Notes: generated from the sequence alone by a model not told the origin. A stretch of 64,000 nt of DNA from Sphagnum compactum (GCA_965153455.1 OZ234496.1:10005863-10069862); one strand, 5' to 3'; shown: positions 48,501 to 61,117, counted from the stretch's first letter. Translations and numbers: made by a program.

Positions 48501-48722
48501 TGAAGGTTGCTTGTGATAGGTGTGTTTCTCTGAGGTGCACAAGCAGGAGCATATGGTTACAGTCAATGACTGAGCTACTTCAATTGTGAAACTAAATGTG
48601 TTGATTGTGATTGATGGTGGTGCAGGTTGAGAGAAGTGCACACTTTGAAGGGCCATGTAGAGTCAGTGGTGCGCTTGAAGGGCTTGGATATCAACACAAT
48701 TCAGCAGTCATACACCGTGTAA
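39541..48722 (+). CDS. AHA/PMA-like: Plasma-membrane H+-ATPase (P-type, P3A), 21 exons
   Basis: Inferred exons: 39541-39615, 41260-41379, 41656-41754, 41886-42023, 42309-42443, 42695-42874, 43096-43302, 43438-43557, 43800-43919, 44037-44162, 44577-44681, 45109-45253, 45448-45612, 45903-46141, 46281-46313, 46585-46666, 46869-47029, 47220-47393, 47737-47919, 48159-48334, 48626-48722. Phases agree throughout and give about 959 aa, normal for the family (about 950). It pumps H+ out of the cell using ATP. Visible: SALTGES (actuator), CSDKTGT (phosphorylated Asp about 340), KGAPEQ (nucleotide binding), [10 protein letters not shown] hinge, SITIRIV with the M5 Arg and AILND with the proton-binding M6 Asp. 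The C-terminus is QQSYTV, whose penultimate Thr is the phosphorylation site for 14-3-3 activation. The 33-bp exon 15 codes only [11 protein letters not shown]. Introns at 41755 and 44682 have GC donors. The ATG gives [12 protein letters not shown], longer than many relatives. No lesion seen. Confidence 0.96.
39664..40480 (+). repeat. Minisatellite of about 104 bp, eight copies, in H+-ATPase intron 1
   Basis: The words 'ttcatttcctcgcgctggaa' and 'gtccaccttttgttgtg' followed by 'gagcaaagagaaaa' recur. The CATTTC anchor is found at 39779, 39883, 39985, 40089, 40193, 40300 and 40408, with an additional first copy at about 39,664. Spacings are 104, 102, 104, 104, 107 and 108 bp. Open frames on the minus strand here arise from the repeat and are not genes. 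Confidence 0.92.
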
Positions 48723-49974
48723 GAGCTAATAATTTGTCCTTTTGTTGTGTTGTTCCTTGGCTTGGTCCTCCTCACAGCTGCTGCTCGAGAGAATGTCAGA
48801 TTTGCGTATTTTCTTTTAGACATGGCTTTCATGTATATAGCCAAGTGATATTTGAGGTTATGCAGTTTGCAGTAAAAAAGAAAATGGATCACCAGAGTTG
48901 AAATAGAGAGAGACACACAGAGAGAAAGACAGAGCAAGAGAGAGGGAGTCTGGTGGGAGTTTGTCCAGGGCCCTCTTAAGTGCTCCTTGAGTAGAAATGT
49001 AGTGTGATAAAAAAAAAGATTGCAGTTAGCTAAATTCCTATTAATTCTGAAAAATTGTTCATTTGCTTTGCAATTTGAAAGAGAAAAACCATTCCCTATC
49101 ACAAAGATCTTTAGTTGAATCCTCTTAATTTTTTTTCCTTTTCCCAAGACTTGAAACCTCAAATCTACTTCCATCATCAGCAACTACACTAGGACTACCA
49201 CAAATGCTGCTGCAAGATGCACTGAGTAGTGAGTGAAGTGCAATGGAAGTATACTTCTTAGTTGGTACAGAGCTTTGCAAGATGTTCAAATACTGACAAT
49301 ATTCATACATGACTTTGGGACTGTGAAATGCTTTCTCGCTTAGCACACAACAGTCCCACTATCCCATTACAGGAGAAATACAAAAGCAACAGAAAAGCAC
49401 TCTCTGCATTTGCACTTAAGTTTCTCAGCACTAAATCAATGCAATCACAGATTAATTTGGAAAAAAGAGTTTGTAAATCCTGCCACTAATTAGTACTCAA
49501 TTAGTGCTCTGTAAATTGGGTCCTCCTCTAAACAACCTAATCTACTTACTACAAATGTGTAAGAATCTAACCACTTAATCTAAGCACATAAATCTAACCA
49601 CTTACCTAAACACGTCAAACTTAGATCTATCCACTTAATCTAAACACCAAAAATCAAACCCCACTTTATCTAAACACTTAGATCTAACCACTTCATCTAA
49701 ACCCTTTTAAACCTAACCCCACTTAATCCAACCACTTCCATCGCACACAGTTAGGTACTGCTATGTATCTACTACCTCAGGTGAGTTGTAATGCTCTTTC
49801 TCAAAATTTTGCAAAACCTTTTTCATTAGCTTCTTTTTCACCTTTGAAATTCTTTTAGTTACCACTGCATTGCAATTGTTTACAGGTTGCTGAATTTTGG
49901 AGCCTTGTGTTTTCGGTGTTTGAAACAGAGTTTTAAGCTCAGAAATTGATAATAGATATTGTTCTTTTTTGCGA
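48723..49974. other. Region between convergent genes
   Basis: The 1.25 kb between the H+-ATPase stop and the DUF688 stop holds both 3' UTRs. A GA/CA-rich tract lies at about 48,905-48,947 and a minisatellite at 49,564-49,740. Confidence 0.7.
49564..49740. repeat. Imperfect minisatellite, about seven copies of an ATCTAACCACTTA unit
   Basis: Variants of 'atctaaccacttaatctaaa' follow one another with unit lengths of roughly 22-35 bp. It lies in or beside the 3' UTR of the DUF688-type gene. Confidence 0.75.
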
Positions 49975-52190
49975 TCATGGACTACCATAGACAAGAGAGC
50001 GATGCTCAGAGGAAGAAGACCGGTAAGTTTTAATGGGTGGAAAGCCCAAGCAGCTTGTGAGTAGACGAATGTTGTAAGGAAACATGATCTCTCGGTGCTG
50101 CTGCTGCTGCTGCTCTCCCCCACTGGCTGTAACTGGTGAAGTTGCATTCATACCATGAGGAGTGATCACAGCTGGAGACCTGCAATAAACTTTTTCACAC
50201 ATATTAAAACATGTGAAGTCACATAAAATATATCATGTTTTTGTCTTCTTCTCATTGACCATAACCATCAACCAAGTATATAATAAATCTCCATTCCAAA
50301 TAGCCTAATTATGAAAACTGGATGTCATTTGGGAAATGAGTGAACACAAGTTAATGATTTTCTGGAAAAAGATGAAATCAGCCATCCCCTTGAGATTGCT
50401 AAAAAAATTGACCAATTTTTTTCTTCATGAATGGTTGGTTGATCAATCACTCTGAAAGTTTGTGTATTACTACTATGATTTCAAGCTTTCACTATAATTT
50501 GCAATTCAAGATTGATCAAAATCCACATCAAAAGCAAGCTTCGAGCTTGATCAAGAATCCACCAAAGGCTTCTTCGTGAATGGTTGAAAGATCATTTGAA
50601 AGTTTGGGTTTTAACATGATTCGAAGCTAAATTTGCTGTTATCAGCAAGTGAGATTGATCAAGATCAACACCCAAAGCTTCTTCATGACTGTTGAATCAC
50701 ATTTGAAAGTTTGTGTACATATACAATGATTGAAAGCTAGGCAATAGTCAGCCATCAAGCTTGATCAAGAATCAACCAGAAAGCTTCTTCATGGAGCTTT
50801 GCTTATAATCAGCCATTGACAAGCAAGCTTTCATGAAGAATGAACCAGAAGTTTTCTTCACAACTGGCTGATAGATTGATCACTGAAAAAATCAGTTTCA
50901 AAAATGCACTCTCACTTGGATGATGGAAGTAAACTTAGTTTCTTTGTGTTTGGAAATCCAGAAAAAAACTCATTTGGCTTCCTCAGATCACAAATTTCTT
51001 GCAGGGCCACAAATTGGCAAGAGGAGTCGTCAGAATCTGTTTCTGAATGTGTGTGCTCAGTATCAGAAGAAAGAAGAAAATGAAGAAGAAGCAGAGACAG
51101 ATTTTTTATAATGCAAGGTTGCAGTGAACAAGAATGGGGCTCACGAGACTTTGATTCAGATCACTAACCTGATGGAAGGAATGGGTTTTTGAGGACCGGA
51201 TTGAGGACGACAAGAGTTGCTTCTTGAAGGTGACAAATGCTGCTGCTGGGAATGATGATGGACATTACTATGATTGCCTTGTTGTTGTTGCAACCATTTC
51301 TTCTCATCAGTTCCATTGAGGAGAAGAAGTTGATGATGATGATGATGGTTTGCTGGTCGAGCAGCAGCAGCAGCTTCTTCTTCTGTTGTTTTCTTGGCAC
51401 GCTCTGATTCCCAAGAAGATGCAGCATCAAGAAGAAGCTGTCCTGCAGGTCCTGCTGCTGGCGACCCAAGAGAGGTTTTGGGCACTGTCTTTCTCCTCGT
51501 GATCAGAAGCTTCTCCTTGAATAAACGACGCCAGAAATCTTTGGGTTTCTCTTCTTCACCACAACCTTCTTGTTGTTGTTGCTGCTGCACTGGGAAAGAA
51601 GAAGAAGAAGAAGAAGAAGAAGAAGAAGCAGATTCAGGTTTGTAGAGATGTAAGCGGGGAAGAGAGTCCAAAGAGCTTGCTCGCCGATGTTGCACCACTA
51701 CTACTCTGGAATCTGCTGCTGCTGCAATCTGAAGGTTGCTTTTCAGGGCTTTAAGCCTCGGAGGTAGTGGCAAGAGATGCCCAGGAGTTGGAAGCAGGTA
51801 CTGCAGCTGATCCGGACTAGCTTGTAACGCAGGATCCCAACGACCCACATACTCTTCTGTCGACAATCTTCTTGTTGGTTGCGGCAACCCATTTGCTGCT
51901 GCTGCTGCTGCTGCAACAATTTGGGGGTTGTTGTTGTGGTTTCTCTCCGAGAATTTGAGCTTGGGTTTGCCAGGAGATTCTTCCCAGTTGAAGGGTACAG
52001 AAGCTCGAACCTCCCCATACAGTAAGGTATCCCGCTGATCCACGAGGAGCTCGTCATCGTCATCAGCTTCTTCTTCTTCTGGCGAGCTTTGCAGTCTTGC
52101 AGGAGATGAGTGTGCACTAGCATATGGTGTGGAAAGCTCATCGCTTCCACCATCCTCATCATCACTCACCATGTCTCCTTCTTGATACAT
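49975..52190 (-). CDS. DUF688-family protein of unknown function, two exons
   Basis: Exon 1 runs 52190-51169 and exon 2 runs 50179-49975; donor CAG/GTTAGT and acceptor TTGCAG/GT join in phase 2, giving 408 aa. Residues 65-77 read VPFNWEESPGKPK, the hallmark (S)VPF-W-E-PG-PK motif of plant DUF688 proteins. The N-terminus is acidic (DDEDGGSDEL, EEEEADDDDEL). RRLSTEEYVGRWDP and LLPTPGHLLPLPPRLKALKS follow in the middle. Low-complexity Ser, Gln, Ala and His runs fill the second half. The C-terminus ends SSSEHRSLVYGSP. No signal peptide or membrane segment is seen. Family function is unknown. It converges on the H+-ATPase gene. The exact C-terminus depends on the inferred intron; without splicing the frame would close at 51156. 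Confidence 0.8.
50410..50890 (-). repeat. Imperfect repeats of about 107 bp in the DUF688 intron
   Basis: 'gcttgatcaagaatc' followed by 'aaagcttcttcatg' recurs with anchors at 50549, 50657 and 50763, spaced 108 and 106 bp. Partial copies lie near 50,430, 50,512 and 50,832. The array fills about half of the 989-bp intron. Confidence 0.75.
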
Positions 52191-54789
52191 GTTGTACTAT
52201 ATATCCAGCAGAGAAAACTTCTTGCAAAGTAGTTCTGGAGAGAACCCAAATAAAATTCTTGCAAATTCTCAAGAGGAAGAATAACACCTTCTTCTTCTTC
52301 TTCTTCTTCTGCTTGTGTTTTGTAGTTTAGACTCTTGAGTGAGCATTCATTCGTTCAGGTACTACATTCTGCTGCTGCTGCTGCTGCAACTTCAACTTCT
52401 TTTACACCTCAGATAATGTTTCTTTCATGTTCAGCAGCTCTAGAGTCATGTCATGCACAAGAACTTGAAAGAGAAAAAAGACAGTAATACTTCTTACACT
52501 GTGAAAAAACACACAGTAATTCTAAGCAAGCTCACTCCATTCTTCTCTAAAGAAAAATCCCCTGAAATCAAACCAACAAACACAGAATGTCAAGAACTCC
52601 AGAGAAAGATCCTTGAGCTGCAATCCTGCTGCAGGTACTTCCAGGATCTCCCTGTCTGGGGTCTGTTTCTCTCTCTCTCCCTCCCTCCGTGTCACTCTGC
52701 AGAGTCTCTCTCTCTCTCTCTCTGGCAAGCACTTCCTGAGTAAATTGCATTCAGTACTGTAACAAGAGCAATTTCTTGAAAGGAAAAATTAACAATCCAC
52801 CAAAATTAAGTAAGCAACAAACAAGTCCACCAAAATTAAGAACACCAACACCACCACCAACAACAACAACCTCCATTTCAGCTCTCCAAAATTATTATTT
52901 TTCTAGAGTTTGCAAAAATGGGTGCATTTATTAACTGATGATGCATTTATCAAGATTTCACCCAAAGTGAATACACCCACAAAACAAAACCAAAAACCAA
53001 AGAAAACCAAAATAAATACCCCCCTCCTCTCCTTACAATGTATAGTACACTGGGAAAATGGCAAAAAAAAAAGATATTAAAAAGTAGGGTCCAAAACAAC
53101 ACTCAACAAAACTTAACATCAAATTCCAAACCCAATTTCAGAGCTCATTTGATTTCCCCCATTTTGCAACTCCCCACAAAACCCTCCCCCCCCCAACCAT
53201 TTGTTCTCCTGTTTGTTTGTTTGTTTTGCTCCCTCTTCCCATCAACAAGACAAAAGGTGAAGAAGACTAGCTAGTAGCATAGTTAAGTGCATGAAGCTCA
53301 AAAACTTTCTTGTATGTAATTTAATTACAACATACATTGCACAACTCCCTAACAACAACAAACAACATCACGAGCGAGCATTGGAAGTCAATCAAAGTAT
53401 TTTGTCATATTAAAAACTTACATGATGATGCCCATAGATCTCCACGGTCTAGACAAGACCCCAGTTTGAACTTTCAACCCTAAACAAACCCAAAACTCAC
53501 CATTTGAAAAAACCCAAAAATTTTATAACAAAAAAAAAACACCCATCCAAAGAAAAACTAACAATTACACAATTTAGTACCCGTATCATTTAATGGACTA
53601 GGTAACTAGCAAGAGGCCGCTGCTTATTGGGGAATAGTTGAGGTGTGGATGCATGGAGATGACCACCCATGTGAATTAATATGCACCCATTTTCCATCCA
53701 TGTAGAGAACAATTATGAAATTTTCATCCAAGCAGCAGAAGAAAGAGAGTTATGGAAATCATTGGGGGGCCAATAGAGAGGCCAATAGAGAGGGTGATGA
53801 TATATATACCTTGTGTTAACTAAACTAGTTGATCACAGATGAAAACAAAGGGCAAAAGGTTATATGGGGTTGTTGTAACTTGCAACTCAACAACCAAAAA
53901 CTCTCAGGAGGGATGGTTATGTATTAGGTCAAAATGGATGTATCTTTTTGTTGGATGTTTGGATTTCTTCCACACGGCACAAAGAAGTTCTATCAAGAGT
54001 GGTAGTAGTAGTACTACTACTACTACCCATGCAAGAAAAAGCATCAATAATAAACGCGTTGATTAAGTCATCATCTTGGGCTCGCTTCTTTTTGGGAGTG
54101 CATGTATTTTATTGTATTCTCTCCTTCTTCTTTTTTACAGGCATATGGCGACTCCGCCGCACCTAAGAGCACACATTATTCGTGGATAGCCCAAGTACCT
54201 TTGGTAGCTTCAACAAATGTATGTTGAATGAATGATGAAATTATTTTGAATTTTTTCATTTTCTTTTTACAAATAGAATATATTGTTGAGGATTCACAAT
54301 TTTTCCCTCACAATTTTTGTTTGATTTTATTTTGAAAATTTACACATCTCTCTCTAATTGATGCTCCAAAACACACACACACACACACACACAAAAGTGC
54401 ATTTACATTACTCATGGGGGCCCCAACCCCATCTTATGAGTGACCTAATATGGGGGGTGGTCACTTGCACTTGTTGCTTGTAAGTTGTGCCCACTCCCTT
54501 TCTTACATGAACTAGTAGTAGTAGTAGCACCACCTACATGTGTCCTATTATTATTATACCCATGGTTTTGCCCCGTGTTAGGCGGTTCTTAACTTTTCCC
54601 AAAGAACCTCCGGTTCCCAAAAACTTAACTAAATTAGAATGGTTTTGGGTAACCTGGATAGGAATCCATAGTTAATTGTGAGTTAACCTCCAATTAGTCC
54701 CCAGTTCTAGTCTTTGATATTCAATTTTGGAGGAGGGGAGAGGCCTTGTGGGATTTCCAGAGTTTTTTTGGGCGCTCATGTTAGATTTC
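52191..54789. other. Upstream region of the DUF688-type gene and intergenic DNA
   Basis: A CTT tract at about 52,288-52,310 (GAA on the coding strand) and CT-rich DNA near 52,670-52,725 lie in the probable leader and promoter. A CA tract lies at 54,370-54,393. At 54,001-54,027 GTA repeats abut TAC repeats, forming a 12-bp-arm palindrome. No other gene is recognised. Confidence 0.5.
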
Positions 54790-55195
54790 ACAAATCGTTC
54801 TTATTTGAGGTTTCAATTGAGATTTTCTTTGTGTTTTTCTCTCCTTTTCGTTTTAAGTCGTTCTTATTTGAGGTTTCAATTGAGATTTTCTTTGTGTTTT
54901 TCTCTCCTTTTTGTTCTAAGTCGTCCTTATTTGAGGTTCCAATTGAGATTTTTTTTGGGGTGTTTTTCTCTCCCTTTTCGTTCTAAGTCGTTCTTATTAT
55001 TTGAGGTTTCAATTGAGATTTTCTTTGTGTTTTTCTCTCCTTTTCGTTCTAAGTCGTCCTTATTTGAGGTTCCAATTGAGATTTTTTTTGGGTGTTCTTC
55101 TCTCCCTTTTCGTTCTAAGTCGTGTTCTTATTATTTGAGGTTTCAATCAAGATTTTCTTTGTGTTTTTCTCTCCTTTTTGCTCTGTGTGTGGTAA
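54790..55195 (+). repeat. Higher-order tandem repeat, six units of 63-71 bp
   Basis: GAGGTTTCAATTGAG or GAGGTTCCAATTGAG anchors lie at 54807, 54870, 54933, 55003, 55066 and 55137. Units of type A (63 bp, 'tttctttgtgtttttctctc') and type B (70-71 bp, 'ttttttttgggg', extra 'ttatta') occur in the order A A' B A' B A, so an A'B dimer of about 134 bp has been duplicated. Two frames stay open through the array (up to 160 codons) only because the unit lacks stops. Confidence 0.9.
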
Positions 55196-55637
55196 CCTCA
55201 AGTACATAAAAATTTGAGCAAGTAACGTAGCAATTTTGTGGACGTAGTAGTGTTGTTTTTGTCTGTTTCTGGCTAAATTTAAATTTCAAAATTTAAAAAA
55301 ATGGAATTAATTTTGGAGGTTTTCAATCGCCAGAAGTGAGGAAAAAAAAAAGGGAAAAAAAAACATCAGATTTCTGTGGTTGGTTGGTTTTCAATGTGTC
55401 AAAAGCCAGCCAAAAATATAAAAGGATGATTATAATTTGTATTTCATACATGGTTTATAATACCCGGTTTAGTACCCAGTTGAACTGGGAACCTAATTCC
55501 AAGTCCCAATTCTTAACAGGTTTGAGGGTTCTGGTTCCACAACCAGTTTTGAGCTAACCAGACATGGTTGGAGCTAACCAGACCCGAATCAATCACTGGT
55601 TCTAACTTCTTGCCAAACTAGGTACTTCTTGCCCCCC

Positions 55638-55660
55638 ACCCTAAACCCTAAACCCTAACC
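55638..55660. repeat. Short interstitial telomere-like repeat
   Basis: Two CCCTAAA units and a third variant CCCTAAC in a row. This is the plant telomere word (and the telo-box), but three units inside gene-bearing DNA do not make a telomere. Confidence 0.7.
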
Positions 55661-56777
55661 TTTTTTTTTGTGGTGCTTCTTCTAAACATAAAAAATAATA
55701 TAATCACCCATTTGTAGACACCCAAATGGGGGGGTCTCCAAGTTCAAATTTAACATTTCCCACACACGAGTCCCTAAAGATGGGGTTAATTGTAGGGTTT
55801 AAACTATTTTGTAAGTTGTACATACAACCTTTTTTTTTTTCCAAATGCTTTGATGAGCACCTTCTCTTTGGAAGAAGTGGAATTAAAATTAATTAACTAA
55901 TTAATTAAAATAAATAAATACTCACCCACCCACCCACCCACAATTGTAGGTATTGAGAGAACCTTTCTTTTGGTGTGTCCTATTTTAGGATGATTCACTA
56001 AAGTAGTCCCTAAGTCCCTACCCTTCCCCTCCCCACTTCCCAAGATGCACATTTGAGTATACACGACATCTTTAAGACTTTTTTCCCCAAGTGTTTCAAT
56101 GAGCACCCTTTGTTTGTTTGGTGTGGAAGAAGGGGAACAACAACAACAACAACGTGGGTCCTCTTTGTACATACCACATTATTGGGCTCTCATGAGTGCA
56201 ACTCCATTGAGGACTTGGGGCCTTGTGCAGCTAGTGTTTGTTTGAAGGGTATTTTTATTACGAATGTAACTTGCTACCTCGCAACATGCTTTACCCCCAT
56301 TCAAATTGAAAACAAATTGGGTTTGGATGGCTAGATTGCTTTAATGAAATAATCCATCACGCCCAAATTTTTGGTTCAATGTGTTTCCAAGTTTTTTTTT
56401 TCCTTGTTTAACTCATTTTTCAATAGTTCAACTATTTGTAGTTGATCTCGCCATGAAAGGACCTGTATCTTCCAACCCAATTATTGGATGAAAATCATCA
56501 CTTGTGAAGATAATAGATGTGCATGGTTTTGTATCTACACTAACAATAATTAGTTGCGCTAATAACACATAAAGAAGAGTTGTACAGGTAGGAGCAGTGA
56601 AAATATAAGTAGTAGCAGTGGAGGCGCTCAGGAAAAATGAAAGACAAAAATGAAACTTCGTTTTGTAAAATTTTCGCTCTCAATTGCCAATTAGTTACAC
56701 GAGTTGTTGGTAACCCGTGGCTACGCCACTCCAGCCACCCCCAAGAAAAGGAGGGAGGACCCAAAAAAAACACCTCC

Positions 56778-56885
56778 CTTCACTCCCCCGTCCGGTCCTT
56801 TCCCGCCCGTCCCCCCCCTGCTGGCCCCCCCCCCCCCACCTGTGCTGCCCCCCCCCCGGCTGGCCCCCCCCTGCTGCCGCTCAGT
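56778..56885. repeat. Extreme C-rich tract with runs of 7-14 C
   Basis: At least five runs of 7 or more C, separated by short words such as 'tgctgg', stand in AT-rich DNA. The minus strand is thus able in principle to form stacked G-quadruplexes. A short duplication of 'ctgccgctcagtaa' follows at about 56,873-56,910. Confidence 0.85.
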
Positions 56886-57192
56886 AACTTCCTAACTGCC
56901 GCTCAGTAAAAAGTAACTTAGGTAAATTAGGTAACTTCGAAAAGGTAAAAACGGACAGACGCACGCACGGACAGACACCATGTTTGTAATTATATATAAG
57001 ATGTTTGATGCCCTATTATGTCGAAACTGGCCATTCTCACCCCTTAATAATTGCATGACTTTACGAATAACTCTATTATCCACCACGTATTTACATTTTC
57101 CAAGTCTCACCCATAAACTTGATAGCAAGACTCTGAAAAGTGAGAAACAACAGCTCATAGAAAAGCAAGTGCATCGATCAAATAAACTTGTA

Positions 57193-57285
57193 AATATGTT
57201 AATCTCAAACCCTTTCTTGTTAACTTTTCACAGCAACTTTTGTGCAAATATGTTAATCCCAAACCCTTTCTTGTTAACCAAACCA
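57193..57285. repeat. 54-bp tandem duplication
   Basis: 'aatatgttaatc' followed by 'aaaccctttcttgttaac' occurs at 57193 and 57247. Confidence 0.85.
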
Positions 57286-58263
57286 ACAAGTTTTTACTAT
57301 TCTACATCTAAAACACAAGTGCTTGCAATGCATGGGTGGAGCTGATCTAATACTAATAATTTAGCCACACCAATTATTGTGTTATTTTTTCACTAAGGAT
57401 GATTACAACAAGTATGATCATTGATGATTAAGTGATGAAATCCCTTCAAACTTTCACATTAATGTTCCCCAAGATCCTAGTAGTCTTGTCTCCACAAGGT
57501 TCCAAAATTTTCCAATATCCACACTCCAAGTCCAACTTGGGAAGCAAGCCATAGTTACTAGATCTGATGAAGGTGTTTGAAATTTGAACAAATAGCTTTT
57601 TCTTCACATAATGTCCATAAGATGGGCATGATTAGCCAAAGAAACGGTATTGTAGATTGATGAATACATTAATAATATATGAACTTTGTGCAAAATTTTG
57701 GAATATTTCATTATGGGTCTTTGAAAGTTGGGTGCCCAAAGAGGTTAACTTGTTATATTATTCAAAAATGTCATGTATCATGTTGGAAAGTGTAGATCAT
57801 GTTAATTAGGTGTAACAAGAGAAATAGTTTGATCCTAATTTGTCAAATTTTCATATTTCCATCTAATGACCAGCATATCAATGCAAAAGAAGTTGAACAC
57901 ATTAGGTCAACACTTGTCCTAGTGTAAGAATGTGAAATTATTAGCTTCATGAGGAAGTTTTGGCAAATCCCTTAGATGATTGGATCACTATGCTTTGAGT
58001 ATTTGACAATGTTGGATGTTCATTGCTCATGAAACTAGGTGGGTTGCACCCAATCCATATGCAGTCAAGCCAACATCTTAGACACACATAAATAGAGTAT
58101 TGAGATCAGGGTGTTTTTTCGATTTTTTGATATAAAAACTTTGGCAACCTTTTTCAAAAACTTAGAAAATTTAGTTGAACAAGTGCATTGCCCTTGCCCA
58201 AAGGGCAAAATTCCAAATTGTTTAGGGTTTGTGTTGTTCTGCATTATTAGTGATGATCAATTG

Positions 58264-58705
58264 ATGGAAAAAATAAATTGATTTTGTGCAAATTAAGTTC
58301 CACTAGAATGAAAATATTGAATGAAATTGCATGCAACCCACAAATTCAATTTGAAAACAATTCAAATTCATGATTCAATTGAATTGAATTCAAATTCAAT
58401 TCTAATTAAATTGGATTCAAATTCAATTGAAGAGAAATGGGATGAAATTTGGTGCAAAATGTATTGAAAATCTTCTCATGACGACTATGGTGTTGAAAAC
58501 GAAACTTTGAAAATATTAATGACAATCAATTAAAAATGAATTGGTTTTGTGAAATTTAAGTTCCATTCCAATGAAAATATTGAATGACATTGTAACGCAA
58601 CTTGAATTGAATTGAACTCAAATTCCATTGAAGAGAAATGGGATGCAAATTGATACAAAAAGTATGAAAATTTACTCATGACTATGGTCTTGAAAAAAAA
58701 CCCAA
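58264..58705. repeat. Diverged direct duplication, 265-bp spacing
   Basis: 'aatgaaaatattgaatga' occurs at about 58,308 and 58,573. Both copies continue through 'attgaagagaaatgggatg' to 'ctcatgac...ctatgg'. The first copy carries extra 'attcaaattcaattg' units that the second lacks. Confidence 0.7.
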
Positions 58706-60674
58706 ATTTGGAAAGACATCTTTCCATTCCTTTTCACTTGGGAATTGGCCAAATAGATTCCAATTTATAATTATCATCCAAAAGGATGACTTATGGAAAC
58801 CAAGTTGCTCTACTTATACCAACTATAATGAATTGTTGTTATCATAATTGTATAGACATTCACTAGAAAACCCCCTTTTCTTTCAAAAAATGACAAATTT
58901 TGTTGAAAAAAAATCATTGATTAGGATGAGAGACAAACTTGGAGCCCAATGCTTCAAACTAAATAAACCCCACCTCCATTGATTAATAAGATTCAATACC
59001 TATGAGTTGTAATTAAAGACTCTTAAAGGGCAAGTTAATGTGTAATTAGTTTATTTAGAAGGTCTCTTAGTAAATTTCTAATTACCTATGGTAAGTGTAG
59101 TTTTTATCATTTTCTAAATTTTATCTAAGAGGTGAAATCACTAGATTTGGTTAGTTTTAAAAGGATGTGGTGACAATCACTTTGTCACCACATTCTTGTT
59201 AATTTGGGGAAAGATTAGGATAACCCCACCATAAAAGTAAAAGAAGATGAAACCATGGGTGGTGGGGGAACTTAGTTGGGTTCTCTCCATTATCTTGAAA
59301 GGAGGTTTTGAAGGAGTTTTGTAGGAGAAGGATGGAGGCAAACTTAGACAAATGTGATGTGTGTGGTTTGGTGTGAAAGTAACATATGTGTGCACATGTG
59401 TTATTTTTTTAATGTTTTCCATAGAAGGTAGTTTGTAAATTTAATATAGAAGATTATATAACTTTTCTTTAAAATTTGTGTCCTTATTTTTCAAGTAGGG
59501 AATTAGCTCTTGAAAATGGAAGATGAGACCAAAAAATGTTCTACCTTATTATGGGCAAAAGGTAGTTTTTAGAAATTAAAAGTCTACACGAAAGTATTTT
59601 TCTTCTACCTTACTAGTTTTTAATGTTTTTTGCATTTCTTTTTTTTCCTATTTTATGTCAAGGTTGTTAGACCTTATAGTTTCTTTCAAAATAGAGGTAA
59701 TCAAACTTACATGTCTTTCTTTTTTTCAAACTTTATTTAAAATTTGCACCCACCAATCCTATTTAACAATTAATTTTGTGATTGGCAACTATGTGGTATG
59801 AATAGAAAACATAGAAGCTCTCAACCATATTAATTTGCCTAACATATTCAAGAAAATATGCTTAACATTTTTTTCGGACTTCATTGAATTGTTTTACAAA
59901 AGGGGATAAATGGTTGGCTTGGCATTTTCAAAGGTAATTGATATTGTCTTTAATTCTAGGACTATAACCCAAAAAGGGTTTGAACCTATGAAAGTTAGTT
60001 TTCAAATTATAAATTTTTAATAACACAAAGGTAGATTATATGAACTAAAGTCCCACACAACACATACACAATTCACATGATACACATACCACAAAGGATG
60101 AAACTTACATCTTTTTGGGTTAAAATCATTCACACCTAAAAATTGCACCCTCATAGTCATCATGAATGTTTTTACACATTGTTCTCATTTCCTTCACAAC
60201 AACCCTGTAATTGGATGGAGTAGATTTTATTTTTTTAAATCACCACACGTGCATTGAATGGTACATAAGTAATTCAACTACAAGTTCTAATGGAGAATAA
60301 TATTCCCATTACAACCTTGTTTGTTTAGTTTCATTTGAAATTTTGTTTTAACATCACTCCATTTGAATAGCAACATTGACATTTCACAATTATTCCTTTA
60401 CTCAAATTTATCACAATGAACATAAGCCATTTCATTTCCAACAACACATTGGAAATTAAAACCTACCTATTTGGTTCCTTCTTTTTCCTTTACCAAAGTA
60501 GTCAAAGGTGTAAACCACAACACAATTCCTCCTTATCCTTGTCCTCCATACTCCCACAACAACCCAAAAAACATTAAACAACCCTTTCATGACCCTAACC
60601 CTTTAAAACCCATAACATTGTCATTTGAAAAATCAACTTTAAACTCATGGTAAAATAATTTTTCATTCACCCAT
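58706..60674. other. AT-rich intergenic DNA, no gene seen
   Basis: No conserved motif, RNA gene or element end was recognised before the CACTA element begins at 60,675. The interval 55,661-58,263 outside the listed repeats is likewise without a recognised gene. Confidence 0.5.
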
Positions 60675-61117
60675 CACTACTAGGAAATGCGTCCTAGTTC
60701 ATTATGGGTTTCACTAGATTTTTGAGTGAATTTGGACAATTTTACCTAGTGAAATTGTTTAACCCCCTAGTGAACGGGGACCAGTTGCTACGGACAATGA
60801 CTTGTTTCACTAGTACCTAGTGAAATAAGGTTATTTTCAAGTGAAATACAAATTTACTAAACAATTCACTTGCTAGTTAATTAACTAACCAATATGGAAA
60901 TTAATTAAATTTTAATTATTTAATATATAATACTATTGATAATTTCATGATTTTAAAGCCTATTATTTATTGACACGTGTCATTACCTACGTTTGGTTAA
61001 AAACCTAGCCTAGGTAGGTAAGTAGGCCACATAATCAACTTAGGCACCTAACCTTCGAATTCAATAGGAGAATATTCGGTCAACATACCATTGTTGACCA
61101 CACACAACACCACCCAT

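Noticed and set aside
52441-52743. Plus-strand frame of 96 codons
   Set aside because: It lies antisense to the probable DUF688 leader and promoter and ends in CT-repeat-encoded Leu/Ser runs.
54714-55209. Open frames of 90 and 160 codons
   Set aside because: They are a consequence of a stop-free tandem unit; unit lengths of 63, 70 and 71 bp would not be tolerated in a coding array, and no start context or splice signal supports a gene.
55638-55660. Chromosome end or telomere
   Set aside because: There are only about three telomere-like units, with normal sequence continuing on both sides.
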